Notes under the pieces: model-generated
What the model was told of the DNA's origin: nothing
The model's database searches: none
What the model saw: only the letters and a program-made list of their open reading frames with translations
Origin: Megaustenia siamemsis
Taxonomy: Eukaryota; Mollusca; Gastropoda; Stylommatophora; Ariophantidae
Assembly (NCBI GenBank): GCA_032433765.1
Contig: JAVIAB010000047.1
Location: 13,992,107 to 14,056,106 of the forward strand
DNA length: 64,000 nucleotides
Direction of reading: 5' to 3'
Shown here: piece after piece, positions 33,500 through 44,508 of the stretch
Layout: each line of letters opens with the position of its first letter
How positions within the stretch are numbered: position 1 is the first letter of the stretch
Translations under genes and position numbers: made by a program

Positions 33500-34870
33500 T
33501 TACCAAATAAAGGAACATTATTCAAGAGAGTAACAAGAGATGTTAGTTAACGAGACTTGCTTTAGTCAAGAGAGTAACAAGAGATGTTAGTTAACGAGAC
33601 TTGCTTTGGTCAAGAGAGTAACAAGAGATGTTAGTTAACGAGACTTGCTTTAGTCAAGAGAGTAACAAGAGATGTTAGTTAACGAGACTTGCTTTAGTCA
33701 AGAGAGCAACAAGAGATGTTAGTTAACGAGAATTGCCTTAGTCAAGAGAGTAACAAGAGATGTTAGTTAACGAGAATTGTTTTAGTCAAGAGAGTAACAA
33801 GAGATGTTAGTTAACGAGACTTGATTTAATCAAGAGAGTAACACGAGATGTTAGTTAACGTGACTTGCTTTAGTCAAGAGAGTAACAAGAGGTGTTAGTT
33901 AACGAGACTTGCTTTAGTCAAGAGAGTAACAAGAGATGTTAGTTAACGAGAATTGCCTTAGTCAAGAGAGTAACAAGAGATGTTAGTTAACGAGACTTGC
34001 TTTAGTCAAGAGAGTAACAAGAGATGTTAGTTAACGAGAATTGCCTTAGTCAAGAGAGTAAGAAGAGATGTTACAAAACAATATTTAAAATATCAACAGA
34101 GTAACAAGATATGTTACTGAACGAGATTTACATTATTCAAGAAAGTGACATGAGATTTTACTAAACGAGACTCACTCACATTAATCAAGAGAGCAGCAAG
34201 AAATTTTACTACATGAGATCTACCTTGGTCAAGAGAATAACAAGAGCTGTTACTGAACGGGGTTTAAATTAGTCAAGAGAATAACAAGAGATGTTACTAA
34301 AATAATTTAAATTAGTTAAGAGAGTAACAAGAGATGTTACTAAGCATACTTTGTATTAGTCAGAGAGTAATAAGAGATGTTACTAAACGACATGCACCTT
34401 AGTCAAAAGAATAAGAAGAGATAATAAGATAATCTAAACGAGATTTACCTTAGTCAAGAGAGTAATAAGAGATGTTACTGAGTGAAATTTACCTTAGTCA
34501 TGAGAGTAACAAAGAGTTGTTACTAAACGAGAATTAGTTACAAGAGTAACAGGAGATGTTACTAAACGAAATTTGCTTAAGATGTTAAAAATAGATGTTC
34601 CTAAATGAGATTTAGTTAAAAGAGTAACAAGAGATGTTACTAAACGAGATTTAGTGGGAAAGAAGAAATTACAATGAAAGTTACTAAACGAGAATTAGTA
34701 AAGAGAATAATTAGAGACGTTACTAAACTAGATTTAATGCAAAGAGTAACAAGAGATTTTAGTAAACGAAAAGTAGCAAAGAGATGTTATTAAATAAGGT
34801 AAACAACAGACACCACTGAACGCGTTTAACTAATTTTACTAAAGAGAGTAACAAGAGATACTATTGAACC
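33500..34870 (+). repeat. Minisatellite, 44-bp unit, with decayed 3' half
   Basis: Up to about 34080 the 44-bp unit (gtcaagagagtaacaagaga + tgttagttaacgagacttgctttа-type end) is well conserved, about 13 copies. From there to 34870 units become short and diverged (gagtaacaagagatgttact). The gradient suggests an active edge and an older edge. Confidence 0.9.
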
Positions 34871-34916
34871 AGTGTTAGTAAAGACTAATGTGGCAAAACA
34901 AAGTTCTATTAACACA

Positions 34917-35202
34917 ATACAGTGGGCTAAAAAAAAAAGTAAAGTACCCCCGTCACGCCAAGTGGCATATAGGGAATATGGTGTTAGTGACAATACATTT
35001 TACAGACCTTCGGCACATGATTTTTTGGGTAATGTGGTCGGTATTACGCCCGTGCCGCTTTACTTTCCCGGAAAAAAATCCGGTACCCATTAAAGGCTGG
35101 GTGACCCGGAAACCGTCGGTTGGGATAGAACCCTACTTCTTGTCCTTTGTAGTCCAGTTCACTAACCACTGAGCTATCGCGGCTCCCTATACAGTGGGCT
35201 AA
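34917..35202 (-). mobile_element. SINE-A copy 7
   Basis: Complete at 34931-35188. Perfect 14-bp duplication atacagtgggctaa at 34917-34930 and 35189-35202. Confidence 0.94.
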
Positions 35203-35235
35203 GCTTAGACTATCTAACTAAAAATAGGGGATACG

Positions 35236-35654
35236 GATTTCCTAATAGGACAGGACAGGACTAAATATCGTTTCGACACAAGCAGTCTTTATGTCTTTAT
35301 CAGGAAGCAAATACAGCCTTCCTGAACTGCAAATATGAATCTGCTCCCCGCTAGAAGTGGGGAACTGGAAAATAGGTGTCTTGACTGAGATAGGAATCTT
35401 TGAAATATTTTCTATATACGCAACTATATATATATTGTCCTTTCGAGCCGAAGACGGCACATAGGGTAGAACCACAATCTCAAAAACAGAAACCTTGCGT
35501 GCCAAAGTGGCACATATTGCAGAGATCACTGCTCTAAAATATATGGCGCTGTTTCCATAACAATACTTTTTACAATGACAGCTTGTCAAGCCATCGACTT
35601 TTGCGACATGCCTGGAAGGTCACAGTGTCACTATTCTTTACCTCCCTCATAATG

Positions 35655-35655
<1 letters not shown>
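35236..35655 (-). mobile_element. Unassigned retroelement piece: LINE-A-like 5' block plus hammerhead-like terminus
   Basis: A block at 35606-35646 (acatgcctgg, then ctattctttacctccc) matches the 5' untranslated region of LINE-A at about 48492-48532 over some 41 bp with several mismatches. At the other end, the minus strand near 35303-35265 reads cctgataaagac, then tgtgtcgaaacgat, like the CTGANGA...GAAAC core of Penelope-associated hammerhead ribozymes but with one core change. The 115-codon frame between them (35242-35589) has no recognised domain. Confidence 0.4.

Positions 35656-35705
<50 letters not shown>
35656..35705. repeat. (TA)n microsatellite
   Basis: Pure TA run. Confidence 0.95.
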
Positions 35706-35734
35706 TGACTATAAATAAATGTAATGCTACATGA

Positions 35735-36091
35735 ACTTAGAATGAAGTGGGTGGAAGTCGTCAGTGACTCATAACTGATGGCTTGCGCCAGGATCGGTGA
35801 ACCAGAACCATCCAGACCCTGCTACACCTCTTCGTGGTGCCTCTAGAAACAGACTAACCTGTCTAGTCTGGCCAAGCGAGCAGGGATCGAAGTGGGAAGA
35901 CGAACCCGGTACACAAAAAAGCGTCGGCTGAAATCGGATGTGTTGGGCCGAAAGGCGCAGATATCACAGTGTTACACTGCAAACTGCAACACAACGTAAC
36001 TACGTCCACTTAACGTCCTTTTAAGGGCGGATGACGAGGAGGAAGTCTACGGTTCGTATCCGTTAGAATACCTCAAATCATCGGACGAACG

Positions 36092-36122
<31 letters not shown>
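35735..36122 (+). mobile_element. SINE-C copy 1 with (cat)n tail
   Basis: About 385 bp matching 58984-59228 (plus) and 61573-61923 (minus). Landmarks: gatggcttgcgccaggatcg, agtctggccaagcgagcagg, ggatgtgttgggccgaaagg and ttaacgtccttttaagggcg. It ends in a (atc)n tail. I see no clear A/B-box head, so 'SINE-like' is safest. Confidence 0.75.
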
Positions 36123-36139
36123 TCAGACTAAATATTATC

Positions 36140-36325
36140 AAAAACACTCCATCTAAGAACATCGCGACAGAGGGTAAGAGGAAGACCAAGGACAAAATGG
36201 AGAGGCGGAATAAAAGACATATGCAAGAACCGAAACATTTCAATTTTAGCAGTAACTAGATACGCCTAAGAAAGACGTTCTATTTATGAAGAGAGAATGT
36301 CAAACAAACAACTTAATATCTAGGG
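36140..36325 (+). mobile_element. LINE C-terminal tail fragment
   Basis: Encodes RGRPRTKWRGGIKDICKNRN then stops, the basic end of a LINE protein. Confidence 0.55.
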
Positions 36326-36489
36326 ACACCGTAGGTTAGTGACAACAACGTCCTTTCTCTGTGACGTTTAAAGGCATCAATAACTAGATACAAGAAGAGA
36401 GAGAAGAATAGATAATAACTGCCTGCTAATCCCACACCTCCAATGTGGTATGGTTAGATAGTCGAAGCTTTTCATCCTCTCATTATCAT

Positions 36490-37672
36490 GATGTGCTGTA
36501 TAAATTCTGTTGTTCTCTGTCTACTGTACGCAGTATCAATTCTGTTGTTCTCTGTCTCCTGTACGCAGTATCAATTCTGTTGTTCTCTGTCTACTGTACG
36601 CAGTATCAATTCTGTTGTTCTCTGTCTACTGTACGCAGTATCAATTCTGTTGTTCTCTGTCTACTGTACGCAGTATCAATTCTGTTGTTCTGTCTACTGT
36701 ACGCAGTTTCAATTCTGTTGTACTCTGTCTACTGTGCGCTGTATCAATTCTGTTGTTCTCTGTCTACTGTGTGCTGTATCAATTCTGTTCTCTGTTTACA
36801 ATGCGCTGTATCAATTCTGTTGTACTCTGTGTACTGTGCGCTGTATCAATTCTGTTCTCTGTTTACAATGCGCTGTATCAATTCTGTTCTCTGTTTACAA
36901 TGCGCTGTATCAATTCTGTTCTCTGTTTACAATGCGCTGTATCAATTCTGTTGTACTCTGTGTACTGTGCGCTGTATCAATTCTGTTCTCTGTTTACAAT
37001 GCGCTGTATCAATTCTGTTCTCTGTTTACAATGCGCTGTATCAATTCTGTTCTCTGTTTACAATGCGCTGTATCAATTCTGTTCTCTGTTTACAATGCAT
37101 TGTATCAATTCTGTTCTCTGTTTACAATGCGCTGTATCAATTCTGTTCTCTGTTTACAATGCGCTGTATCAATTTTGTTCTCTGTTTACAATGCGCTGTA
37201 TCAATTCTGTTCTCTGTTTACAATGCGTTGTATCAATTCTGTTCTCTGTTTACAATGCGCTGTATCAATTCTGTTCTCTGTCTACTGTGTGCTGTATCAA
37301 TTATGTTGTTCTCTGTCTACTGTGCGTTGTATCAGTTCTGTTGTTCTCTGTCTACTGTACGCAGTATCAATTCTGTTCTCTGTTTACAATGCGCTGTATC
37401 AATTCTGCTGCTATGTCTACAGTGCGCTATAACAATTATATTGTTCTCTGTCTACTGTGTGCTGTATCAATTCTGTTGTTCTCTGTCTACTGTGTGCTGT
37501 ATCAATTCTGTTGTTCTCTGTCTACTGTACGCAGTATCAATTCTGTTCTCTGTTTACAATGCGCTGTATCAATTCTGTTGCTCTGTCTACAGTGCGCTAT
37601 AACAATTATATTGTTCTCTGTCTACTGTGTGCTGTATCAATTCTGTTGTTCTCTGTTTACAGTGCAACGACA
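36490..37672 (+). repeat. Minisatellite, 36/39-bp units
   Basis: About 31 units. The 39-bp form has gttgttctctgtctactgta; the 36-bp form has gttctctgtttacaatgcgc; both share gtatcaattctgtt. Because both lengths are multiples of three and no frame has a stop, all three plus frames stay open for 300-400 codons. The predicted Cys-rich proteins are artefacts. Confidence 0.93.
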
Positions 37673-37734
37673 ACAAGCTATCTTGTTTCTTCTCTCTTTG
37701 TTGTCCACGATTTCACTTACCTCGTATTTTGCTT

Positions 37735-38205
37735 GTTGTAAACCAAAACGAATTTCAATATTTGGGAACTTTGTTAACCTCAGACGGAAGATACAAAAGA
37801 GGTGAGATGCAGAATGGCTCAGGCAAAAGCAGCTTTCAAAAAAAATAATAAAATGAAGAAGATACTGTGCAATCCATTTGTGACAATAGAAACAAGAAAA
37901 CGAGTTCTTAAATGTTATGTAGAGCCAGTCTTAACATATGGAAGTGAATCATGTACAATAGAACAATAGACAAGAAAATCAATGGAGTCTGTAGAAATGT
38001 GGTTTTGCAGAAGAATGTTGAGAATATCATGGACAGCTAAGAAGAGTAATGAAAATGTCATGAAAAAGATTAAAGCAAAAAGAGAGCCAATTTCCAATAT
38101 TAGGAAGAAACAATCATCATTTTTTGGAGATGATGTAATGAGAAGAGAACAACTGGAATATGTTGTAACAACTGGGAAAATTATCATTATCGATATCATC
38201 ATTCA
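37735..38205 (+). mobile_element. LINE-B' fragment
   Basis: Encodes NEFQYLGTLLTSDGRYK, MAQAKAAFK-like, RKRVLKCYVEPVLTYGSES, MWFCRRMLRISWTAKKSNEN and KKQSSFFGDDVMRREQLEYV. It covers the thumb and tail of the reverse transcriptase. Frameshifts near 37845 and a stop near 37968. Confidence 0.82.
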
Positions 38206-38289
38206 TCGTAAACAATGAAATCTAGTCTTATCACGTCATGCCTCTCTACTTTCTTAAAAAAAATCTCTTTATCCATTTCTTCTTCTTCT

Positions 38290-38485
38290 TCTGCGATCAT
38301 GTCTTATTCAGACTAGCATTCCTGACTCTCTTATGAAGGCAGCTGTCTGTTTAAATGATTCGGTTGCCCCGTATAGTTTCTCTTCCAGGGAGCTGGATGT
38401 GGGCCACATTATCCTTCTCAGGTCTGTGTGCTGGGGCAATCCTGTAGAACGTGTATAGTTGTCATGTTATCCAGGGTACAGTGGG
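38290..38485 (-). mobile_element. LINE-E 3' tail, second copy
   Basis: Minus strand encodes LPQHTDLRRIMWPTSSSLEE, then KLYGATESFKQTAAFIRESG. It aligns with the 3' part of the twin-primed copy at 2065-2310. Confidence 0.78.
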
Positions 38486-38566
38486 ACTGGTGAACCTAGA
38501 CGCCGTCGATCCCCTGTCATTAGCTCTCCATGTCCCTAACAACTGAGCTGCTGGAGCTCCCATAGC
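38486..38566 (-). mobile_element. SINE-A-related head fragment
   Basis: Minus strand: gggagctccagcagctcagt, then tgttaggg and ggatcgacggcg. It resembles the SINE-A tRNA-like head without the body. Confidence 0.5.
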
Positions 38567-39069
38567 CTGTTCAAGCGTCTGTAAATGTCGAATAATTGTA
38601 ACTTTTACAGAATTGCAAAACGGGCACTTAAGTGGTGTGGCAGGTCATCTTGTGCAGTATCTAAAAAAATTAGCCAGGTCATGTGTTATGTCTTTAACAA
38701 GGTCTTTGAATGTGCAACCGAGAAAACAAAGGCAAGCCGACCCGATGATAACAGGAATGGATATAAACACAAAGCAAAACAAAAAAAAACTAAATCAATG
38801 AATGACCGGTTAGAATTATGTTTTAGAATATTTAGAGTTTTTGTTGTTTGGTTCGATAGATCGAACGAGATCAGATCATTTCTGATTGTATTTTCATGGC
38901 TCTTGTTGCTACCTGTGACGAGTGACGCATGATTTGTAAATCAAAGGCGGGTCATTGAGGGCTTATCGTTTGTTGGGCAATGAATGGACGGCTGACCTGG
39001 CTCTTGTTTAAAACGTTGGAAGATTTGCCTGTCAGGGCAAGGTCGATGTTGGAAACGAGGCTTTGTAGA
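38567..39069. other. Spacer with unassigned open frames
   Basis: Plus frames at 38585-38932 and 38613-38801 have no recognised domain. I cannot tell TE relic from chance. Confidence 0.4.
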
Positions 39070-39365
39070 AAAGGGGCTCTCAAACTGGTGCACAGTTGGA
39101 TTATTAGAAGGACGGTCGTTATAATATGGAAAGTAGACGACTAGTTATAACGTTGGAATATGTGTCTATCACTACAAGGTTTATATTGATATAAGTTTGT
39201 GTTAGGAAGGATTCTCAAACTGGTGCACAGCTAAATATATGGAAGGACGGTCGTTATAATATGGAAAGTAGACGACTAGTTATAACGTTGGAATATGTGT
39301 CTATCACTACAAGGTTTATATTGATATAAGTCTGTGTTAGGAAGGATTCTCAAACTGGTGCATAG
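39070..39365 (+). repeat. 135-bp tandem duplication
   Basis: ctcaaactggtgca recurs at 39079, 39214 and 39349, exactly 135 bp apart. The two full units differ at few positions. Confidence 0.9.
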
Positions 39366-39410
39366 TTAGATGCATATGTAATGATTTTAAAGCATACGGT
39401 TATTCAATAA

Positions 39411-39554
39411 ATGGCGTATTTGTTTCTTCTCCTTTGTTTGTTGATGAACTGCGCTGCACTGTGTAGTACACCTTGCGGTTCAGGATATCCGTGTTCAGCA
39501 CCCTCGTGTTCGGAACCGCCTCCCAGAAAAGAAATTTTGTGTTTCAGTTGTTAA
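39411..39554 (+). CDS. Candidate small secreted cysteine-rich peptide (47 codons)
   Basis: ATG at 39411, TAA at 39552-39554. Residues 2-17 are strongly hydrophobic (MAYLFLLLCLLMNCAAL), as in a signal peptide, with cleavage plausible after about residue 17 or 18. The remaining ~30 residues hold cysteines at 18, 22, 28, 33, 44 and 47 (spacing 3-5-4-10-2), several Pro and Ser, and end with the last Cys. This is the general layout of secreted disulfide-rich peptides (defensive, venom-type or hormone-like); no family is recognised. It lies just after the 135-bp repeats, in otherwise unique sequence. No pro-region, no promoter seen; position -3 is T, so the start context is only fair. It could be chance. 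Confidence 0.35.
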   Translation: MAYLFLLLCLLMNCAALCSTPCGSGYPCSAPSCSEPPPRKEILCFSC

Positions 39555-40109
39555 ACAATGTTTGTGGATAAATAAGTAATTCTTGTTATCTTTGATGAAT
39601 TATCTTCGTTATTACAGTGTTCAAGTTATTGTTACAGTTAGTTATTCGAAGGCCCTGGTATCACTGTAAGCGAATGAAAATCCATAATATCTCAACCGCC
39701 CGTGCCAGTGGAATCATCAGAATTAACATATCATCTAATATCCCAACAAAGAAACCATCGTAGTAAACACAGCTCACATCAAAAGACATGAGGCGTATCA
39801 GCACCGGCAGTGAACGCAACTGAACTGTTCTTCGTCATACAATATATCATCATTCATCGTAAGAAATCTGAATATAGATACACCATCCGGATGAAACACA
39901 CAGCTCACGGTGTGCACAGAGCACTAAACTCGGCAATTTCTACAGCAAGCCGGACTTGGAATATGAGGAAACTGCAACAATAAACACTTTTCAATCAGTG
40001 CCTCAACGGTTACTTGCTGGCCTATCCACCATATTGACCGGAAGTCAGTATTCTAGCATGTATTAAAGTGAAGAAACATGCACAAATGTGCCCCTTGTAA
40101 CACCGTAAA
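39555..40109. other. Unique non-coding stretch
   Basis: No TE family recognised. It might contain untranslated sequence or introns of the 39411 candidate, but nothing shows this directly. Confidence 0.4.
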
Positions 40110-40605
40110 TTATGTCTTCTTCTTCTGCTTCTTCTTCTTCTTTCCTTCCTCATCTGCCTTTCAGCGTCGACGAGAGATACAGTTTGCGGTCTTTTGCTCT
40201 TCTGTTCACCTCTGCTGTTATGTTTCCTAGTGCTTCTACTATTTCATCGACCCATCTTTTACGTGGTCGACCCTTGGGTCTGGTGTTCTCACAACGTTTG
40301 TTGAAGGCTCGTTGTGTTGTGTTTTGTTCTTTCTGCCTTGTCACGTGACCAAACCATTTTATCTGTTGTTTCCTTATATATTCTATGACGGGGGCTATTC
40401 CTAGCTTTTTTTTTTTTTATCAGTTCTTCATTTCTGATCTTATCTCTCAGACTGTTTCCTGTCTTTCGTCTAACACATTTTATCTCTGTAGAGGTTATTT
40501 TTCTTATTGTTCTTGCATCTAGGGTCCAGGTCTGCCATTGGTAACACAACTTTGGGATGAAGATTGTATTGTATAGTGCTCGTTTTGCATCCATAGTTCC
40601 CATGT
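40110..40605 (-). mobile_element. LINE-C 3' end (longest copy)
   Basis: Minus strand: RALYNTIFIPKLCYQWQTWT, IRKITSTEIKCVRRKTGNSL, RDKIRNEEL, WSRDKAERT (frameshifted GHV region), then GRPRKRWVDEIVEALGNITA and KDRKLYLSSTLKGR to the end. It defines the family's C-terminus. One frameshift near 40300-40410 involves a poly-T run. Confidence 0.8.
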
Positions 40606-40737
40606 AGAGTATATACAACTAATGTCCATGTAGAGTATATGCAAAAAATGCCCACGTAGAGTATATAAAACTAATGCCCATATAGAATATATACAACTAA
40701 CGCCCATGTAGAGTATATACCACTAATGCCCATATTA
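40590..40737 (+). repeat. Short array of 26-30-bp units
   Basis: Five copies of gcccatgtagagtatatac plus aactaat, joining LINE-C to a LINE-B tail. Confidence 0.85.
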
Positions 40738-40900
40738 AGAAAAGAAGAGCAGAGAAAACTATGAGAAAAGCGAACGGCTTATCCAAATGACATAATAAAA
40801 GATCAGCGACTGAAATTGTGACATGCGTATAGAACCGAGAGATTTGGAGTGAAATAATCGCCTACGTTAACCAACATTGCACTCGATGATGATGCCCATA
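40738..40900 (+). mobile_element. LINE-B 3' tail
   Basis: Starts in the GKR/KE-rich segment and runs to cctacgttaaccaacattgc and a cgatgatgatg tail, matching the end of 7676-7990. Confidence 0.65.
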
Positions 40901-41029
40901 TGTATCACTGAATAAAGACCCACATATACATCTTGTTCATTCTGCATTCGAATCTGTCTGTTCAATATTGGCAGATCCAGACACAAGAGAAGCTGTTCAA
41001 CAAAACAGCATCTACCATAAAATACTACT

Positions 41030-41299
41030 ATTTCATTAAACTAGCTCAGTGGTTAGTAAACTGGACTACAAAGGACAAGAGGAAGGATTCGATCCCAACC
41101 GACGGCTTCCGGGTTCACCCAGCCTTAAATGGGTACGGGATTTTTTCTGGGAAAGTAAAGCGGCACGGGCGTTATACCAACCACATTACCTCAAAAATCA
41201 ATGTGGCGAATTTCTATAAAAATTATGGTCACTAACACCATATTCTCCATACGCCACTTGGCGTGACGAGGCACTTTATTTATTTATTTCATGAAACTA
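41030..41299 (+). mobile_element. SINE-A copy 8, 5'-truncated
   Basis: At 41044-41285. It starts inside the A box (gctcagtggttag), so about 12 head bases are missing. Flanking atttcattaaacta/atttcatgaaacta, one mismatch, at 41030-41043 and 41286-41299. Tail is (ttta)n. Confidence 0.88.
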
Positions 41300-41558
41300 C
41301 CCATTTATCATAACTGCTTACTACCAACCGTCTGTCAAGACGACAAAGGCCACATAAAGACCAATTTTGTGGGCCTGGTTGTCATAACCACGCTACTTTT
41401 GCTATTCTATAAAACAAAAATGACAAGTAGACTAAATTATCAGTGATAAACAAACCATACACATATAAGGTGAGAACGTTTTTTTCTTTTACTTTAATTC
41501 TCCGTGTACACTCAGTTTCCAAGCTTGGCATATGAAACACAGATGAGAGATAGAACTG

Positions 41559-41924
41559 TTATCAGTGAGTCATCGAAAGTATTGTCTAATTTGTTTACCA
41601 CTTTGCTTTCTATAAAGTAACAAGTAAAGTACCCCGTCAGGCCAAGTGCCGTATAGGGAATATGGTGTTAGTGACCATCAATTTTACAGACCTTCAGCAC
41701 ATGATTTTTGGGATAATGTGGTCGGTATTACACCCGTGCCGCTTTACTTTTCCATTAAAAAATCAGGTACCCATTAAAGGCTGGGTGAACAGCCGTCGGT
41801 TGGGATCGAACCCTACCTCATGTTATTTGTAGTCCAGTTCACTAACCACTGAGCTATCGCGGCTCCCTTATCAGCGAGTCATCGAAAGTTTTGTCTAATT
41901 TGTTTACCACTTTGCTTTCTATAA
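41559..41924 (-). mobile_element. SINE-A copy 9 with 57-bp flanking duplication
   Basis: SINE-A at about 41624-41867. The 57 bp from ttatcagtgagtcatcgaaa to ctttctataa occur at 41559-41615 and again at 41868-41924 with two substitutions. Ordinary duplications in this window are 8-15 bp. Confidence 0.88.
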
Positions 41925-42119
41925 CATTTTGTGGACATGGGAGAAATGAGAAAAAGAAAGATCAGTCAAAGATGCCAGAGTTTAGAAGAGACATTGATTT
42001 AGAAAGTCAACAGAAGATTTGATAAATAAATTCTAGAGTCAGAAAGATGTGGGCGTGACTGACTTCGTCCGAAGGAATTGTGCTTGGTGGTGATTATTGC
42101 AATGATTCGGACGAGAGCA
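41925..42119. other. Spacer
   Basis: Short, unique, nothing recognised. Confidence 0.4.
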
Positions 42120-42425
42120 CAGTAAACACGCGTGTGAACAGTGTAAAACCGTGTGATAACACTGTAAAATGTGTGACAGCACTGTAAAAACGTGTGATAA
42201 CACTGTAAAATGTGTGACAACACTGTAAAAGCTTATGATAACACTGTAAAATTTGTGATAACACTGTAAAAACGTGTGATAACATTCCAAAAAACGTATG
42301 GTAACGCTGTAAAAGCTTGTGATAAGAATATACAAATTGATGATAACACTTTAATAAAAACGTATGACAGCACTAAAGTGTGTAATACCACTGTAAAAAC
42401 CCATGGCAACACTATAAAAACACCT
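42120..42425 (+). repeat. Minisatellite, about 20-bp unit
   Basis: About 14 copies of gtgtgataacactgtaaaa with drift at the 3' side. Confidence 0.88.
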
Positions 42426-42479
42426 CACAAAAAATACACATCTTTACGGCATTTTCCTTTTTCTGGGGTAAAAGTAAAG

Positions 42480-42592
42480 GAAATAAAAGTAAAAGAAATG
42501 ATAAATAACTGTCATGATCGAAAGTTATGAAGACACATGATCACCTACGCCAACAGGCATTGTACTTCATAATGATAGTAGAAAAAAAAATT
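42480..42592 (+). mobile_element. LINE-B' 3' tail
   Basis: Encodes EMINNCHDRKL as in the end of 61416-62488, then ends near cttcataatgatag. Confidence 0.65.
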
Positions 42593-42954
42593 ATCGACCC
42601 TATCAGATGCGAACACACATTCTCCTGTTTTCGAAGACGACGAGTTATCGATTCGCCCATCATCTCTCCCGCAACGAAAGTAATTCAAACATTTTATAAA
42701 ATGTTTTATTTGATATTTCTGAAGTCTTTTTTAAACTTAAACGATTGTTTTCATTTAAATTTGCAAATCTTCATACAGAAAAAAGTCGTCACAGAATTTG
42801 AGAGGCCCTGAACAAGGAAACCTCAAAAAGCCACAATCTATATCGCAGCTGTTTTTCCAATATTGACACGTCCAGCTGGGAAGGTCAGCCTGAATTGAAA
42901 ATAGGAGCGGTTACTGATTGGATAATGTTAATTACTTGTGATATGATACACACG
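42593..42954. other. Spacer, no recognised feature
   Basis: A 94-codon plus frame (42527-42811) includes TFSCFRRRRVIDSP; no family recognised. Confidence 0.4.
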
Positions 42955-43565
42955 TAAAGGTGACAAATTGTCGCCATCATCAGGTTGCATTTCCTAACGT
43001 GAAAATTGCACTCATTACAACCCGTCAGAAAGAATCTGTCTCTAGCCATATCACTCACGTCTTCTGTCGTTATGTTGAAGGTTTTCTTCGATGTCTTGAA
43101 ACCACTTCCTGGTCTGCCCCTGATGCGTCACCCAGGGACGATATCTTCAATTATTGTTTTCTCCAGCCCGCTGTGTCTTTTGACATTACAATAGTATTTT
43201 AATTTTCTCTGTAAAATGGCGTTTATAAGCCTGTTTTTTTAAAGTTTAAATCGTTTCATGTCTCCGATGCTGTTTTTTATTATCTAAGGTATTATAGGGA
43301 TTTTTCTGTAACATTTTGTTCCGAATAAATGCATTTTCTATCTTGGTGTTTGCGAGATTGTCCATGATGATATCGAGAAGATACATGTCCTAAGTAATTT
43401 TAATTTACTTCTCTGCTGGTAGTGTGCCACATGTTTATCTTGACGTTTATTTTTGTATGTTTGCCATTGCTAATGTTACGTTTTTTAACTCCTTCTGGTA
43501 GACTTTGTTGTTAATTACAACAGATCCCAGATATTCCTTGTTTAGAAATCGTGAAGTTTCGATAA
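42955..43565 (-). mobile_element. LINE-F 3' half, copy 1
   Basis: Minus strand contains IMDNLANTKIENAFIRNKML, then ILKYYCNVKRHSGLEKTIIE (GHVKRHSGLEKTI-type box) and IRGRPGSGFKTSKKTFNITT. This is the C-terminal part of a LINE protein with several stops. Same family as 60755-61415. Confidence 0.72.
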
Positions 43566-43582
43566 ATCTAATTACATAAAAT

Positions 43583-43865
43583 ATGTACCACGGTTAGGGA
43601 GCCGCGATAACTCAGTGGTTGGTGAACTGGACTACAAAGGACAAGAGGTAGGGTTCGATCCCAACCGACGGCTTCCGGGTTCACCCAGCCTTAAATGTGT
43701 GCCGGATTTTTTTTCAGGGAAAGTAAAGCAGCAGGGGCGTAATACCGACCACATTACCACAAAAATCATGTGCTGAAGGTCTGTAAAATATAGGGTCACT
43801 AACACCGTATTTCCCTATACGCCACTTGGCGTGACGGGGGTACTTTACTTACTTATATACCACGG
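43583..43865 (+). mobile_element. SINE-A copy 10
   Basis: At 43594-43854. A box has one change (gataactcagtggttgg). Flanking atgtaccacgg/atataccacgg with one mismatch. Confidence 0.88.
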
Positions 43866-43929
43866 ACTGTCATCTGGTATCTCCAGTACTATCAAACTAA
43901 CCAACCAGTTTTGTACTTGCAATAGCGTG

Positions 43930-44188
43930 GGGGGTACCCTGCAACACATCAGGAGGGTACCCGGCAACACATCAGGAGGGTACCCTGCAACACAGCAGGA
44001 GGGTACCCGGCAACACATCAGGAGGGTACCCGGCAACGCAGCAGGGGGATACCCTGCAACACATCAGGAGGGTACCCTGCAACACATCAGGAAGGTACCC
44101 TGCAACACATCAGGAGGGTTCCCTGCAACACATCAGGAGGGTTCCCTGCAATACATCAGGAGGATACCCTGCAATACATCACTTGGAA
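43930..44188 (+). repeat. Minisatellite, 23-bp unit
   Basis: Eleven copies of gcaacacatcaggagggtac plus cct or ccg (starts 43941, 43964, 43987 and so on). Confidence 0.93.
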
Positions 44189-44508
44189 TATTCAAATCCT
44201 TAGTATCAGACTTCCGGTGTCATGGCGGCTTCGTGTAGTCGATTTTTATAATTCGGCTCTTGCTGATATATTTAAATGATTTACGCAACAGTCTAGTTGT
44301 GAAATTATGTGTTGCTATTCTCCCGTTTGGTTTTATGTTTTACTTCTAACGTGGGGATGGACTGTGATTGCCGATATTTAAGTGGAATATGATTTATTCT
44401 TCTTTGTGTTGTGTGTTCGCGGTTCGATAGGCAAGTACATGGTTTGACAAAAATGTCAACGGAAAAACGGGTATGTTCAACCCTTATGTGAAAAGTCTGT
44501 GACGGTGG

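Noticed and set aside
36445..37805. Open frames of 314-431 codons in all three plus frames, Cys-rich
   Set aside because: They are translations of 36/39-bp repeats; all three frames stay open because unit lengths are multiples of three. Not a protein family.
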